Made by a program: the position numbers and the translations under genes. A stretch of 64,000 bases of DNA, taken from contig NC_088800.1 of NCBI RefSeq assembly GCF_011386835.1, positions 53,039,439-53,103,438 of the forward strand. Reading direction: 5' to 3'. Positions 42,555 to 54,562 of the stretch are shown here, one piece after another; the first letter of the stretch is position 1, and each line of letters starts with the position of its first letter. This DNA is from Chrysemys picta bellii (taxonomy: Eukaryota; Chordata; Testudines; Emydidae). The notes beneath the pieces are model-generated. The model was not told the DNA's origin, did no database searches, and saw nothing but the letters and a program-made list of their open reading frames with translations.

Positions 42555-44380
42555 GATATTCTGCTCTGTCAGACAAATATGGACTTTGTCTTTCTATAAA
42601 TGTTTAAAAACAACAACAACCAAACGTGACACTGACACCTCCTGGCCCTGTGTTGCTGCAGCAGTTTGTTTTAATTTTATTATTATTAATTATTATTAAC
42701 ACTATGAGTCGTTTGCATGGAAACAATTTTGGGGTCAGCTGGTGTCAACAGGCAGAACTCCATAGGGGCAGATCCCAGCTGCTGTAAATTGGCATGGCTC
42801 TGTTAAAGTCAACGGTGCTACCTCAATTTACACCAATGGAGGATCTGTCCTGTTGTTTCTGCAGCTCACTGTGCACTAGCTTCTGCCTGTGACATCACAC
42901 TCCTTTGCTGTGGAAAATATGACAGTGATGAAAACAGAAGTGAGAAATCACCAACCTAAGGTAAAAAGACAATGACTCTGGTTCCAAAGGACCCTTGTCA
43001 GTTCCTCTGTGCTACGCAGATAGCAGTGCCATGCAGGCTGGGAAACCCCAGAGACCCCGATCCTGCAAATCCCTGGCAGCTGCTCAGTGGTCACTTCACT
43101 ACTCACCAACCAAATGCAGCAGCAGCAAGGACCTCTCCAGCACATTGCTGCTCCTGTTGCTTTGGCCTTTTTCCCTTGCCCGTCTCCTGCCACACCACTC
43201 CTGCTTTTTAGCTCTGACCAGCAGATGGGAAAGTCCCCGTCAGCAGCCCTTGGGCAGGGTACCCATCTGGTGGCACAGTTACAGGAATGTGTATGTGCTG
43301 CAGCACCTGTGGTAATTGTGTCTGGGTGATCATACGGCTCCCTCAATCACTTGTGAGCACTCCATAGCACATGAGCCAAGTGTCTCTCAGAGAGAGACCT
43401 AACCAGCACCTTTGTGCAACTGGAGACCCCAGCTCTCCCCCTTTGCTGTTCACGATGTGCAAACAATCCTGTTTATTGTAGAAATCCCTTCTTCTTTCCC
43501 TCCCTATTCTCACTCTACTTCCTACCGTCCTTATGCCTAAGCCCACAAGATCTATGATGGCCCCACGAGCACTCTTGGTATTATCACATATCTGAACACA
43601 AACAGAGTGTTACTTGTACACGAGCTGTGGTGTTGCATGCATGCAGGCTGACCCTGGCACAAAATCTCACCCCCAGGAATATTCAAGAAGGTGGAAGAGA
43701 GAGGGCAAAAGTGATCAAACCAAACTTGATCCAGAATGTGGCCAAATCGCCTATTCACACAGCTCTAGTTAGGACACAACCTAACATAGTTTAGGAAAGG
43801 ATGACTCTCAGTTTGCCCCATTGACACTCAAACTCCTACAATCTCCATTTCCCAGTTCTTGTGTTATTTCACTACCTTTTTGTTACTTAAATCAAATGGG
43901 CCAAGCCCTGTCTCATTGACACCTCTGCAGCCTCAAGTAAGAAAGACATTGTATGGTGGTAAATAAGGGCAGAATTCAGTTGATTACCTATTTCCCACTC
44001 ACTAAAAGTGACACTAATCTCAGTAACATCAGGTTTAAGCTTATTGATTTCAGTGAAGTAACTCCTGCCACTGGAATCATAATCTGGCCCAAAGACCCTC
44101 TCATTGACATGCAGGAAGGGAATGAATTACAAATTATGGGCCATCTTATATTGCAATGACTGCGACTACAAAGATACACACCTGCACATAGGCCCTAGAC
44201 TCCTTAGGTTTTGAAAATCAGGCCATTTATATATTTATCAGACACAGTAAAATCCCTATTGCTAGCTAGCAAATAAAGAAGTGATGTCTAATGGACATCA
44301 TGGAATCGGAGGCCTCTATAAAGTGTACCCATGATATGTCAGATTGTATTGTCTGGCAGTTATCCCAAATATGATATTCA
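42555..44380. other. Intronic sequence, nothing firm seen
   Basis: A strong donor-like TTGGTTG/gtgagt (minus strand, about 43112) lies downstream of a frame with a weak acceptor. I did not accept it as an exon (see rejected list). Confidence 0.4.
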
Positions 44381-44640
44381 GAGTCATAGAAAGTGGAGGT
44401 AGGAGGTCCTATTGGTTGATCTAGTCGACTCATCTCCTCAGGGGTGAGTGCACCACTGGTGCCTACAATATATTAGCTAGTGTTTAGACCAGTCTAGTTT
44501 TAAATGTCTGAGAAGAGGGGCCCTCCAGCACTTCCCTCTTTCAGCATCCATTGTATAGAAATCTAGCCACATATTCGGGAAGAATCATGTAAACGCAGAT
44601 GGATAAAATCCTTGGATGAGACTTGCTTTTGGTACATAAT
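44380..44640 (-). mobile_element. Ancient CR1/L3-like LINE fragment
   Basis: Phrases such as cagtctagttttaaatgtct, ggggccctccagcacttccc and a leading gagtcatagaaagtgg match the reverse strand of old amniote LINE 3' regions. A second decayed example with tctagttttaaatgtccc lies at 49770-49830. Confidence 0.45.
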
Positions 44641-44958
44641 GTACCATCCCCTGTTGGGCAGCTGAGTGATCCCACTGTTATCAGAAACTATGAATAATAT
44701 CAAAATCATTCAGGGCCCAGGGAAGCCCATTTATTTCTAATCCTTTCTGCCGCTCCCTTTCAGCACGAGTCAGTGATGGCTGGCTGGATACATGTTGGCG
44801 CACAAGAGGAGTGATGTTTTCATTTCTCTTGACCCAGGCCCTGTTTCCAGGCCTCTCTGAAATAACTTGTTTCAATAGGGGAGTTCAATCTCCTGTAGTC
44901 ACCTTCCGGGCTCTAAATATAAACTCTGCCTTATCCTCTATTTTCTATCCATGTCTCT

Positions 44959-44993
44959 GTATATATATATACACATACACACACACACACACA

Positions 44994-45021
<28 letters not shown>
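44959..45021. repeat. Compound microsatellite (TA)(CA)(CT)
   Basis: A run of TA, then CA, then CT dinucleotides, 63 bp in all. Confidence 0.95.
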
Positions 45022-45024
<3 letters not shown>

Positions 45025-46337
45025 AATGATGCCTCTTTACCAGGGCTGGTTGAAAATGTTCCATCAAAACTATTTTTGATGGAAAATTGGCTTTCTGGAA
45101 AAATGATTTTTTCACAAAAAGTGGCTGCTTTCCATGGAAATTTTTTATTTTTCTTTGAAAACCAAACACACAAAAACCAAAATATTTCTATTTGGACATA
45201 ATGCTGCAGTCCCACATGGGAGATGTAGTTCAGTTGACTAATATCTCCATTCTTCTCTAAGGGCTGGACTCCCTGGCTGGACTACATCTCCCCTGATGTA
45301 CCCCTTCCCATCTCCAAGAGAGGAGATCATGGTGCATCATGGGAGCTCCGCGCAGCCAAGCTAAAGGTTCAAAGGACATACAGTATGTTAGGATCAAGGG
45401 TCAAACAGAAGGATGGATAAAGGGGTATAAGTGACATACACTGAGAGAGAGGCAGGAAGGAGGTGTAAGTTACATCAGCTTAGCCTCAGGACCTGATTTT
45501 CTTCTCACTTCCTCCACTAAAATGATCAGTGTTGCACCAGTGGAACAGAGGCATGAGAGCAGAATCTCGCCCAGAGGCCCCATTAAACCAGCTTACACAT
45601 CATGACTAAAAGCCCCCCTTTAGGGAAAGTGGGAAAGAATCTCTGCCTATGTTCTAGCCACTTTGCACCACTCAGGGTATAAAGTGGCGGAAGCTGGCCT
45701 TCAGTGGCTGCTGAGAATTCCCCTAGTAGAAGAGCTCTCTGCTGGCACAAGGCAGCATAGTCAGCTCCTATGCCAACTGCCCCCAACACCCTGGCACATA
45801 GGGTGTGTCAGAAGTGAAACGGGACATAGTAGAACAATTGTCACTCATTGTATGGTTCCTTGGGGACTATGAGCAACTGACAGAAGTTACAGCAGCCCCA
45901 AAGCTGCTCTGACTTATGCTGGGGCTGGAACAACCTGATAGTCTCCCTGACAGCCCCCTACAAAGCAGACCTTGGCACAGGAAAAAAGCTGGGCCCAAAG
46001 TGTTATTTCCAAGAGGACTGGGGTGCCCCGTTCCTAGCTGGTGGCATCCTGTGTTTTTCTTTATAACTGACAATTCTCTTGGTTGTTGTTCAGGAGACAC
46101 ACTGATTTCTGTCACCTGAAGGCACTGGAGAAGATTGCTCTGTAGCATAGCTGAGACTGAAAACAAACATTACTTTTTCTTAAAGAATCATTAAAAAGCA
46201 ACCTGGAGCCATTGTTTTGTTTCAGACAAGATCGCAGAGATGAAGCCAGACACAGTTAGGAGAAGGGATTTCATAGCACAACAAAAATGGGTTGCAAAAT
46301 ACAGAGCAGAAACAATGAAAGTAGGAAGGGGAAGCAC
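45022..46337. other. Intronic sequence, nothing firm seen
   Basis: 45200-45350 contains an inverted pair of gggagatgtagt and actacatctccc, which looks like an old conserved DNA-transposon hairpin. A very short candidate exon at about 46110-46150 was not accepted. Confidence 0.4.
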
Positions 46338-46658
46338 CAGGAGCGGCGCCAGGGTTTTTGGCGCCAGGGTTTTTGGCACCCTAGGCGGGGGTCCTTCCGT
46401 GCTCCCGGTCGTCGGTGGCAATTCTGTGGCGGGGGGGGGGGGGGGGGTGTCCTTCCACACTCCCAGTCTTCGGGGCACTTCGGCGGCAGGTCCTGGAGCG
46501 AGTGAAGGACCCGCCGCAGAATTGCCGCCGAAGACCCGGAGCGCGGAAGGACCCCCCGCCGCTGAATTGCCGCCAAGGGCGGCAAAATGCCGCCCCCCCC
46601 CCCCCCCCCAAAATCCTAGGCGGTCGCCTAGGACACCTAAATGGAAGTGCCGGCCCTG
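46338..46658. mobile_element. hAT-type MITE with perfect 8-bp duplication GGAAGCAC
   Basis: A 321-bp element beginning CAGGAGCGGCGCCAGGG and ending GCCGGCCCTG, flanked by GGAAGCAC at 46330-46337 and 46659-46666. It is GC-rich (over 65% by eye) with a G run at about 46430-46447 and a C run at about 46592-46609 that can pair. The 8-bp duplication and CAGG...CCTG ends place it in hAT. It has no coding capacity. Confidence 0.82.
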
Positions 46659-46666
46659 GGAAGCAC

Positions 46667-48778
46667 ATTCTACAGGAGCCTGGCTACTCCAGCCGTCTCA
46701 TAAGAATACAATGAGCTCTAACATTTCCCTTCTTGGAGGCAGCATATTCTCCTCAAGAGCTAAAGAAAAGGTTTGACCATCAAACTATCTCAAGAGAATC
46801 TGAAAATAATCTTTATATAGCAAATAGAATCTAGTAGCCTGAGAAATGTTTCCCAACCAAAGCAGGAAACCATATCAGGATTTGTGGGAGGGAACACTCT
46901 AGCTACTTCCTTATCTCATCCCCGGAGCCCTTGGTGCTTCCCAGCATAAGAGACGGAAAGAAAAGCTGTTCAAATCCCCCGTGAGAAAGTCATTGGCTTC
47001 TTCTCTATCTCCATAGAAGGATTGGGTGCCTCAGAGAACTCTCCTAGCTCCTTTGCATGATCCGCATTAACAGGGTGAACTGTCTCCACCAGCTCATTTG
47101 GCATCTTCAGGTTTAAGCCAAGATGAGTGGCAGGGGCATTGACAAAGGAGCCACCAACCTCACTTGTGCCAAAGCCATTGGCAGTGAGAGCATTAACAGC
47201 ATTAAAGAAAGTGCCAGGGCCACAGGCACTGAAAGCTGGTGCACAGGTGCCAGTGGTGAGACATATTCAAGACCCAAGTCCGATGTTGTACAGCAGGGAC
47301 TGTGTACTGAAGGGACTTCAGATTTATATGGCAAGGACCCCAGAATTAGGGACCTTTGATTTGGGGCATTGCTGCTAAATGCTCTCCCTTCTCTGCCACC
47401 ATGTGGTCTAATCCCTTGTGTTATTTATTGTGATACTAAATTCCATTTGTTTTACAGAACTCCCAGAATTTTAACGTGGGGCAGATTTTAGTATTGAAAA
47501 TGCATGAATGCATTGTGCAATCAGCCTGGGGCATGTGGACGTTTGGATGGCAAGGGAGAGGGCAATTAGGGTTTCTGTCACCCAGGATGGTGGGGAGGGG
47601 AGCAGTTCTGGATACTGACATACACAAGGTAGTTGAGGATTTGGTGGGATGGGGATGTACTTTGGTTTCTCTTCTTTCCACTTTAGGGCAGGGACAGAGG
47701 TTATTTTAAGTGTAGGAGGAGGTAGGATTGAATTCCACATTCCTGTCCTTCAGCAAACGTTGACAGCAACTAGATACCCTACTGCATCCTCCTCCCCCAG
47801 TATGTACCACCACATCCAGCTATGATGGATAAGAATGTCAGCTGGATGGTTCTGTTAACCAATCATCTGTGGAATAGTTAACCCTGTTCACAGTTAATTT
47901 ACAATCCTTAGGCTCCAGACTGAACAAATCACTGTGATGAACTGGAGCAATTCACACCTCTCCAAGCATGTTTCAGGCAAACATCATTGTGTTAGTTTAC
48001 ATTTGGGTCATATTCTGAAGGTCAGCTTTTCGACCATGAGTTTGCCAATGGCAAACTCCCATTGACTTCAACGGGGTCAGGATTTCATCATGTTTTTTCA
48101 CTGTAAATTGGGATTCTAGAGTGTGGTAAGGCAGCAACTCATTGTAAGTCTGCAATTAGGCATCCATTTGTACAGCCACATTATTGCTGTATAGATGGAG
48201 TCCAGGGCATCTGAGTCACTGACAGGATGGGTGAGTCAGCCCCAAGTGGACTCAGCACTGAGTGAGTGGTCTGACCAATCAGGTGAGATGTGAGGCATAT
48301 ATAAGCACTGCAGCCAAAGCAATGTAATGAGTTCATCAGGCTGTACAACAGGTGCAGGAATGCCTGGTAGCTGGCCTCTCAGTACCAGCTCAAGAAGGGA
48401 CGGAATAGCAGGAGGCCTTGACTAATCAAGGAGTGGTGAGGTGTAGCACTCCTTGATTAGGATTTTGATCTGTGCTTTGAGAGAGGTGGTGCCTTGGCCT
48501 TGCAGTCCAGCACCATCAAGGACAGGCATCAAGCATGCCAATCTCTCAGCATCCTCAAGTGACTCCAACTGGGACAGGCCGGTCACTCTGAAGATTCCAA
48601 AGCACTGTTGTGGAGGGTCGATCCTGTCAGACGTGCATTAAGGCAGAGTCCTAATGCCCAGCTCAGATGCTTGATAATGAAGCCCTTGAAGATTTGGCAT
48701 CAGGCTTAACAGGAGCTTCAGAGGAGGCCAGCACAGCCCTGAGGCACACACTGGGACCTGAGAGCTCCCAGATCTCAC
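46667..48778. other. Intronic sequence, two small structures only
   Basis: No exon accepted. It contains a CCAAT/TATA pair at 48275-48305 and a 14-bp hairpin at 48422-48460. Confidence 0.45.
48275..48305 (+). promoter_or_regulatory. CCAAT and TATA-like pair
   Basis: CCAAT (48275-48279) lies 18 bases before TATATAAG (48298-48305) on the plus strand, antisense to the host gene. It could be a fossil LTR promoter or chance. No following transcript signal was found. Confidence 0.2.
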
Positions 48779-48895
48779 AGCCAGCCAAGTCATGGTGCAC
48801 CCAAGGTATCTCAGGTAACTGTCATATCCACACATGAAGGACACGGTATGTCCACACCTGTGGCGTATCTTGAAGCCAGTAGACTGTTTCTCAGA
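48779..48895 (-). CDS. Possible internal exon of host gene
   Basis: The acceptor is very strong (ctctttctctcttcttttcacacag). A frame-preserving donor GGCT/gtgaga gives 39 codons, phase 0 to 0, which fits between 54720-54914 and 40368-40544. The peptide, with HRCGHTVSFMCGYDSYLRYL, is not obviously protein-like and Cys-rich. Neighbouring exons are already in phase without it. It may be a cryptic or alternative exon. Confidence 0.3.
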
Positions 48896-49350
48896 CTGTG
48901 TGAAAAGAAGAGAGAAAGAGATAGCACAGGCAGCAATAAAAGAATAATAAAACATCTGAAGATCTGTGAGGCGCTGAGCCCAGACCACATTACTTAATGC
49001 AATTTTTATTTATTTGTTTGACAGACAACAGTTAGAGGTAGCAGCTCTGCAGCCAAGAACCTAAAGAGAATCAGGTGAAGATGTTAGTGAAGATGATGAA
49101 ATGCTGATGTGACAGTAGCAGCAATTGTGCAAGGGAGCTCCTCCATCAGCGGTGATGGTAAAAGAGCGGCTAGTAAGAGACAGGTGCTGTTCCCCCTTAC
49201 CAGGGTAAGTGCATGGTGCTTGTTGGTAAGACAATATAAGGCATTAAAACTCTACAGCTATAGGATTTGTCAGTCACATGCTAAGAGCAGAGATTCAGGA
49301 GTGGGGAGATATTATAATGCATATATTTTGGAGAAGAGAATGAACATCAC

Positions 49351-49577
49351 CAGGGCCGGCTCCAGGGTTTTGGCCACCCCAAGCAGCCAAACAAAAAACA
49401 AAACAAAAAAAGCTGCAATCGCGATCTGCGGCGGCAATTCGGCGGAAGGTCCTTCGCTCCGAGCAGGAGTGACGGACCTTCTGCTGAATTGCCGCCGAAC
49501 AGCTGGACGTGCCGCCCCTCTCCGGAGTGGCCGCCCCAAGCACTTGCTTGGTAAGCTGGTGCCTGGAGCTGGCCCTG
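49351..49577. mobile_element. hAT-type MITE with perfect 8-bp duplication AACATCAC
   Basis: 227 bp, starting CAGGGCCGGCTCCAGGG and ending CCTGGAGCTGGCCCTG, flanked by AACATCAC at 49343-49350 and 49578-49585. Inverted internal blocks such as gcggcaattcggcgg and gaattgccgccg extend the pairing. It is clearly the same family as 54997-55226. Confidence 0.88.
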
Positions 49578-49585
49578 AACATCAC

Positions 49586-52340
49586 ATCTATAAGGCATTG
49601 CAAAACTCTAATGGTTCTTGTCAACTGTGTCATACAAATGCTGTTATTCAAATATCCCATTAATATATTCTCTGGGAAAGAGCTTCTTAAATTTTAATCA
49701 GAGAACAGCCCCAGGAGGTCATTCTGCTGATGCAAGATAGTTCCCCATCATACATTTTCTTGTGCTTTCTCTAGTCTAGTTTTAAATGTCCCAAGGGATG
49801 GGGGCTTTTAACCTCTTCCCTTGGGAAACTAAAGCCTAATTGATCGAATTCAGAATGTTCAGACCGAGAAATTCCCAAGTGGCTCCCCATTCTTCATGAT
49901 CTTTAGAGACTATGTTCCCATAACATGAAGCACACTCTGGTATCATCCACATTGAACTGATGTATTTTGTTACAGCTAGAAGTTTATACCTATCGTTAAA
50001 CCAAAATGATCACATCTTTGAAAACTCAGACTCTACTTTGGTCATTTGTATGTATGGGAGTAGATCTCTTATGAGGCAGGTTGTTCACCACAAATTCTGG
50101 AGGCAGGTTGTTTTCTAGGGGGCTGTATCCGTATATTAACAGAGTGTGGAAATATTACAGCAGTGAATTTTGTATGCCTTCAGTCTTCATATAGCCACCA
50201 AGTGCTCTTGTTACCCCATATTGTGCTGTGTTGTTATTTTTTGGACAACACTCATCCTCTGCTTCAATGGAGTTACACCCAGGAGAATTTGGACTGGGCC
50301 CAAAACTCCAATTATGGTCAATGGGAGTCTTGCCTGAGTAAAAAGTAAGGAACTCAGGGTGGGCCCATTTATTAATCAGAACTATCATATGAAAAAGGAA
50401 AACAACCCTTCACTTGTTGGTGGAAGTCAGCTGGGAACTAGTTAATTTCCAGGGCTATGGCAGAGCCACTGGAGGGACTCCACCATGGGCAAGTGAGGCA
50501 GAGCCAGTGCTTCACAGCTGAGCAAGTCCTGATCCACCTCCCCATAGCTCCCATCCTCTCTTGGCATTTGCTCCAGATATAATCCACCTCCCTGATTCTC
50601 ACTGCAGGCTGGGAACTAGCACAGACTGGGAGCCCAGGGTGGCTCTGTGCAGAGTGGCCAAGAAAAAGCAGGCAGGGAGCATGAGACTGCTTGCCCACTA
50701 GTGCTCAGAGCACTCCTGGAGGTACTAAGGAGGTAAGTCTTGTTCACTTGGAACTAAGGAACAGGAGAGGGGAAGGAGGTTATCAGGACAAATACACAGC
50801 ATCCCAAGGGTTAATATAAAGATGCAGTTAGTTGTATTTTATATTAAAATGAAGCAATCCCCTTTTTGCTGACATAGAACACTAATTGCTAACCTCCACA
50901 AGGATTATGTCACTCCTAACCTAACCTGGGGTTTTAATGATCCCCTTGTGAAATTGCTCTGGATATCCAAAATGAAATACCACAGATCGATATAAAGTAT
51001 GTATAGCATTAATAATGGAGAATTTCAAAGTAAGGCACCAAGGGCAAAGTGATCTATTTTGGGACTCAGAATCTGCTGAGAAACTACTGGACCAACTGAC
51101 TGAAAACTAAATGTTGTCTCTCTCTCTCTCTCTCTCTCTGACAAAGAATCTGTATAAAGATTAATGCTACTGACTGGTTACCCGCTGTGCACAGAGCAAG
51201 GCTGGACTAAGACATCCTATTACATTTTTTACCCCATTTTCCTCTCTCCCCACTCCTGTCCACTTGATTATTTCATCAATCTTTTTGCGACTTGTCTTTT
51301 AGACTGTAAGGTCTATGGGGCAGAGCTCTGTATTTATTAACCATGGGTCCAATGCTCTGCACTATGGGGTGCCAATCTAGTTAGGACTCTGGGCCCCACT
51401 GTGATATCAGTGATAAACAATAATGACCACTGGTGCTACACCAGAGTTTTCAAGCTGACAGGCTTGATTAAAGCTAACACTGAATTTCACATGTAAAACC
51501 GATATGATGCGAGCTTTTAGTAACTCTGGGACAGATTGTGCCCTGGTGTCAATCAGTATGACTCCAGTATAGTCAATAGTACCAGTCCCCATCAGCTGAA
51601 AATCTGGCCGATTCTAGCTTGCTTAGAGAGATCAGAATTTTAACTGAAAGCTTCACGTTTTAAAAGTAGGTTGGCCTGGTTACAGGGCCGTGATGTGATG
51701 TGGCCTTCGCATAATTAAGGGAGTGATCCCCAGGCGGTGCTGAGCACCTGAAATTGAGGGGGAAATCTGGCCTTTTATCTGATTTAATTTCTTCTAAGCA
51801 GGCAAGGCTGAGATAGATCCCTCACATAGAAAATGGGTTTGCTGCCTGGCTGTTCAATTTCTAATAATTTATAATTCCCCTAATAAGGGACAGACATAAA
51901 AGCTCTGCCTGATTTAAATGAGGCCTTATTCTATGCCTTACAAATAAGCATCAGATTTATCTTGTACAAATATATTGGGTAACTTTTCAGTGCTTGCCAG
52001 TACTTGAAGCTATGTTGGCTGCACATCAATGAGAGAGAAGCTGCCTTTTCAGTTAAGGAGGTGAAACATCATATAGGCAAAACTGTTAATGCCTACCTCT
52101 TCATTGTATTGACTGGTGATGGGTAACTATTAACCCCTGAATCTGATTAGAATTATATAAGAGGTATTGTACTACATCAGTTTCAAAGGAATCGGCTCAG
52201 TCATGAAACAACATTGCAGTGTCCACTGATTCCTGGGATTGTGTATCTGTGCTTATATTGACCTGGGAATTATGGGAAAACAACACAACTGACAGATGCT
52301 GCTGATGCTACGAGAAGGCAATGAGTGGGACACACTCAGT
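49586..52340. other. Intronic sequence, nothing seen
   Basis: No exon. Contains a (TC)12 run at 51116-51139 and an old LINE fragment near 49770. Confidence 0.45.
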
Positions 52341-52346
52341 AGATAG

Positions 52347-52520
52347 GGAGTCCTTGTGGCACCTTAGGGACACTAAAATTTATATGGAACGATGCATCTG
52401 ATGAAGTGGGTTTTAGCCCACGAAAGCTTATGCCCAAATAAATGTGTTAGTCTCTAAGGTGCCACAAGGACTCCTCATTGTTTTTGCTGATACAGACTAA
52501 CATGACTACCACTCTGAAAT
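52347..52520 (+). mobile_element. PLE-type terminal piece with hammerhead-like core
   Basis: Outer inverted arms of 20 bases, ggagtccttgtggcacctta (52347-52366) and its complement (52455-52474), enclose the core. gatacagactaacatgacta follows, as at the right end of the 5.9-8.0-kb PLE. It is a self-standing terminal unit without coding sequence. Confidence 0.7.
52398..52425 (+). ncRNA. Hammerhead-ribozyme-like core, best preserved copy
   Basis: CTGATGA (52398-52404) matches the hammerhead first box exactly. GTGGG/CCCAC (52406-52410, 52417-52421) forms stem II around a 6-base loop, and GAAA (52422-52425) follows directly. One extra A sits between box and stem. After GAAA the mini-stem GC-ttat-GC is followed by C where other copies have T, the residue expected to pair with the last A of GAAA. 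Self-cleavage is therefore doubtful for this copy. Confidence 0.45.
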
Positions 52521-53129
52521 CAGTATAGGGTAAACAGCCTGGGGAGCAGTGGCTAAATGCATTATATCCGGGAAGGGAAGAAGAAGGTCCTTGCTAGACC
52601 TTCAGGAAAAAGACCATTGCCGCCAATGCAACCACCTGGCTGTTTACCAATCTGTAAGCATCATGGCTTCACCTCTCCACAGCATAGCATCCTCTGTGGG
52701 CCTGAGCAGGGCTGGGAGCCCCCTGGCACTCGGGAAATGCAGGCAGCCACATTCTGACTGACTGCTGCGGGGAAATGCTAGGAGAACAAGAGACTCAGCA
52801 CATCTGTCCTGTAGCAACCATAATTTGTCCCAGAGAACTGTTTCCTTGAACGCAGCTGTGAACATTCACAATTAGATAGAAGAGGCCAGTCCTATGTAAT
52901 GTCCAAGGTCCCTCAAGGAACCAGACATGTCCATTAAACCAGAAACACATGAACTCTTCTAGCATTTCATTCATTTGAGTAGATATTATGGAAGACTTGT
53001 ACATCCTAGCAGCAGTGAAAGGGTTAATCTTTATGTTCCCTATGGATCATTAGACATGCCCATGTTTGGAACGAGTTTAATGCCTTCCCAGGCTTAGTTT
53101 AGTCTGATACATTTCTAAGGGCTTGATCC

Positions 53130-54562
53130 TAAGAAGTGCTGAGCGCTCGTAATCCTCACTGGCTGAAGGATAGGTTCATCAATGGCTATTAGCCAGGATG
53201 GACAGGGACGCAAACCCATGCTCTGAAGTGTCTCTAGCCTCTGTTTGCCAGATGCTGGGAATAGGTGTGTGACAGGGTCAGTCACAGAGACCCCCTTGGG
53301 ACTGTCACCTGATGTGCTGAAATTACCACTGAGCCCATTTTCCCTGCCAGCTTGGGGCTCCAGAACCCTGCCTTGTTGAGCCAGACACACTAGCCTGCTG
53401 CAACACGGACTCAGGGTCTGAGCCATGCCCCCAAAGTTGCAGACTTTAACCAAAAACAGCTCAGCAGATTACCTCTCCAGCACCCTGACACCCAGTTCCC
53501 AATGGGCTCCAAACCCTAAATAAATCAGCTTTACTCTGTATAAAGCTTATAGAGGGTAAATTCGTAAATTGTCCGCCCTCTATAACACTGATAGAGAGAT
53601 GTGCATAGCTGTTTGCTCCCCCAGGTATTAATCACTTATTCTGGGCTTATTAATAAACAAAAGTGATTGTATTAAGTATAAAAAGTAGGATTTAAGTGGT
53701 TTCAAGTAATAACAGACAGAACAAAGTAAGTCACCAAGCAAAATAAAACAAAACACGCAAGTCTAAGCCTAATACATTAAGAAACTGATTACAGGTACTA
53801 TCTCACCCTCAAAAATGTTCTAATAAGCTTCTTTCGCAGACTGGACTCCTTCCTAGTGTGGGCCCAATCCTTTCCCCTGGTACAGTCCTTTGTAGTTCCA
53901 GCAGACATCTCAGGTGGTAAGCAGGGGTTTTCTCATGACTGGCCTCCTTTTGTCCTGCTCCACCCCCATTATAGCTTTGGCACAAGGCGAGAATCTTTTG
54001 TCTCTCTGGGTCCCCAACCCTCCTTCTAAATGGAAAAGTACCACATTTAAGATGGATTTCATTATCAGGTGACATGGTCACATGTCACTGTAAGAATCCT
54101 AGTCTCCATTCTTTCTGGGCTGGCCCACATGTACACAGGAAGGTTTGCAAGTAAACAGAGCCATTTACAGTTCATTGATTCTGAAGCACTCTTAATGGCT
54201 TCTACTTAATATGTTTACATCAGTAATACAAGTTTATATCTTATTCTCCTAACTCCAGACATAGAATAATACATGCAAACAAATAGGATGAACACACTCA
54301 GTAGACTATAAGCTTTGTAATGATACCTTACAAGAGACCTTTTGCATAAAGCATATTCCAGTTACATCATATTCACATTCATAAGCGTATTTTCTTAAAA
54401 CATATGAAGTGCAACGTCACAAGGTGACAGGGGATGGATCACTTGATGATTACCTGTTCTGTTCATTCCCTCTGAAGCACCTGGCATTGGCCACTGTCAG
54501 AAGACAGGATACTGTGCTAGATGGACCATTGGTCTGACCCAGTATGGCTGTTCTTATGTTCT
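53130..54562 (+). mobile_element. CR1-type LINE 3' UTR, split by a solo LTR
   Basis: The left part (to 53267) has ggctattagccaggatggac and ctctgtttgccagatgctgg. The right part (from 54422) has caggggatggatcacttgat, cctggcattggccactgtc and gacccagtatggctgttctt. The same phrases occur in reverse at 62787-63000 in an uninterrupted copy, which confirms that the two parts once joined. It is an older CR1 subfamily than the copies at 12.4 and 41.7 kb. Confidence 0.8.
53268..54421. mobile_element. Solo LTR, 1154 bp, with AGGTG target duplication
   Basis: It starts TGTGACAGGG and ends AACGTCACA. AGGTG flanks it on both sides (53263-53267 and 54422-54426). TG...CA ends, a 5-bp duplication and no internal genes make it a solo LTR of an endogenous retrovirus or related element. 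AATAAA-type signals occur on both strands, so orientation is unresolved. Its insertion into a CR1 gives a relative age: younger than that CR1. Confidence 0.85.

Noticed and set aside
43100..43260. Candidate minus-strand exon ending TTGGTTG/gtgagt
   Set aside because: The donor is excellent, but no acceptor with a pyrimidine tract gives an open, protein-like frame, and host exons on both sides are already in phase.
46110..46152. 41-base candidate minus-strand microexon with a good acceptor (gtttgttttcag) and gtgaca donor
   Set aside because: Its length (not a multiple of three) would break the phase between 54720-54914 and 40368-40544, and no partner exon restores it.
46240..46776. 178-codon plus-strand frame and its minus-strand counterparts
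   Set aside because: They are products of GC-rich MITE sequence with no stops by composition. The frames run across the target duplications of the transposon.
47113..47378. Overlapping open frames with a repetitive Ala/Leu or Gly/Ser look
   Set aside because: No motif, no splice signals and no matching frame of the host gene.
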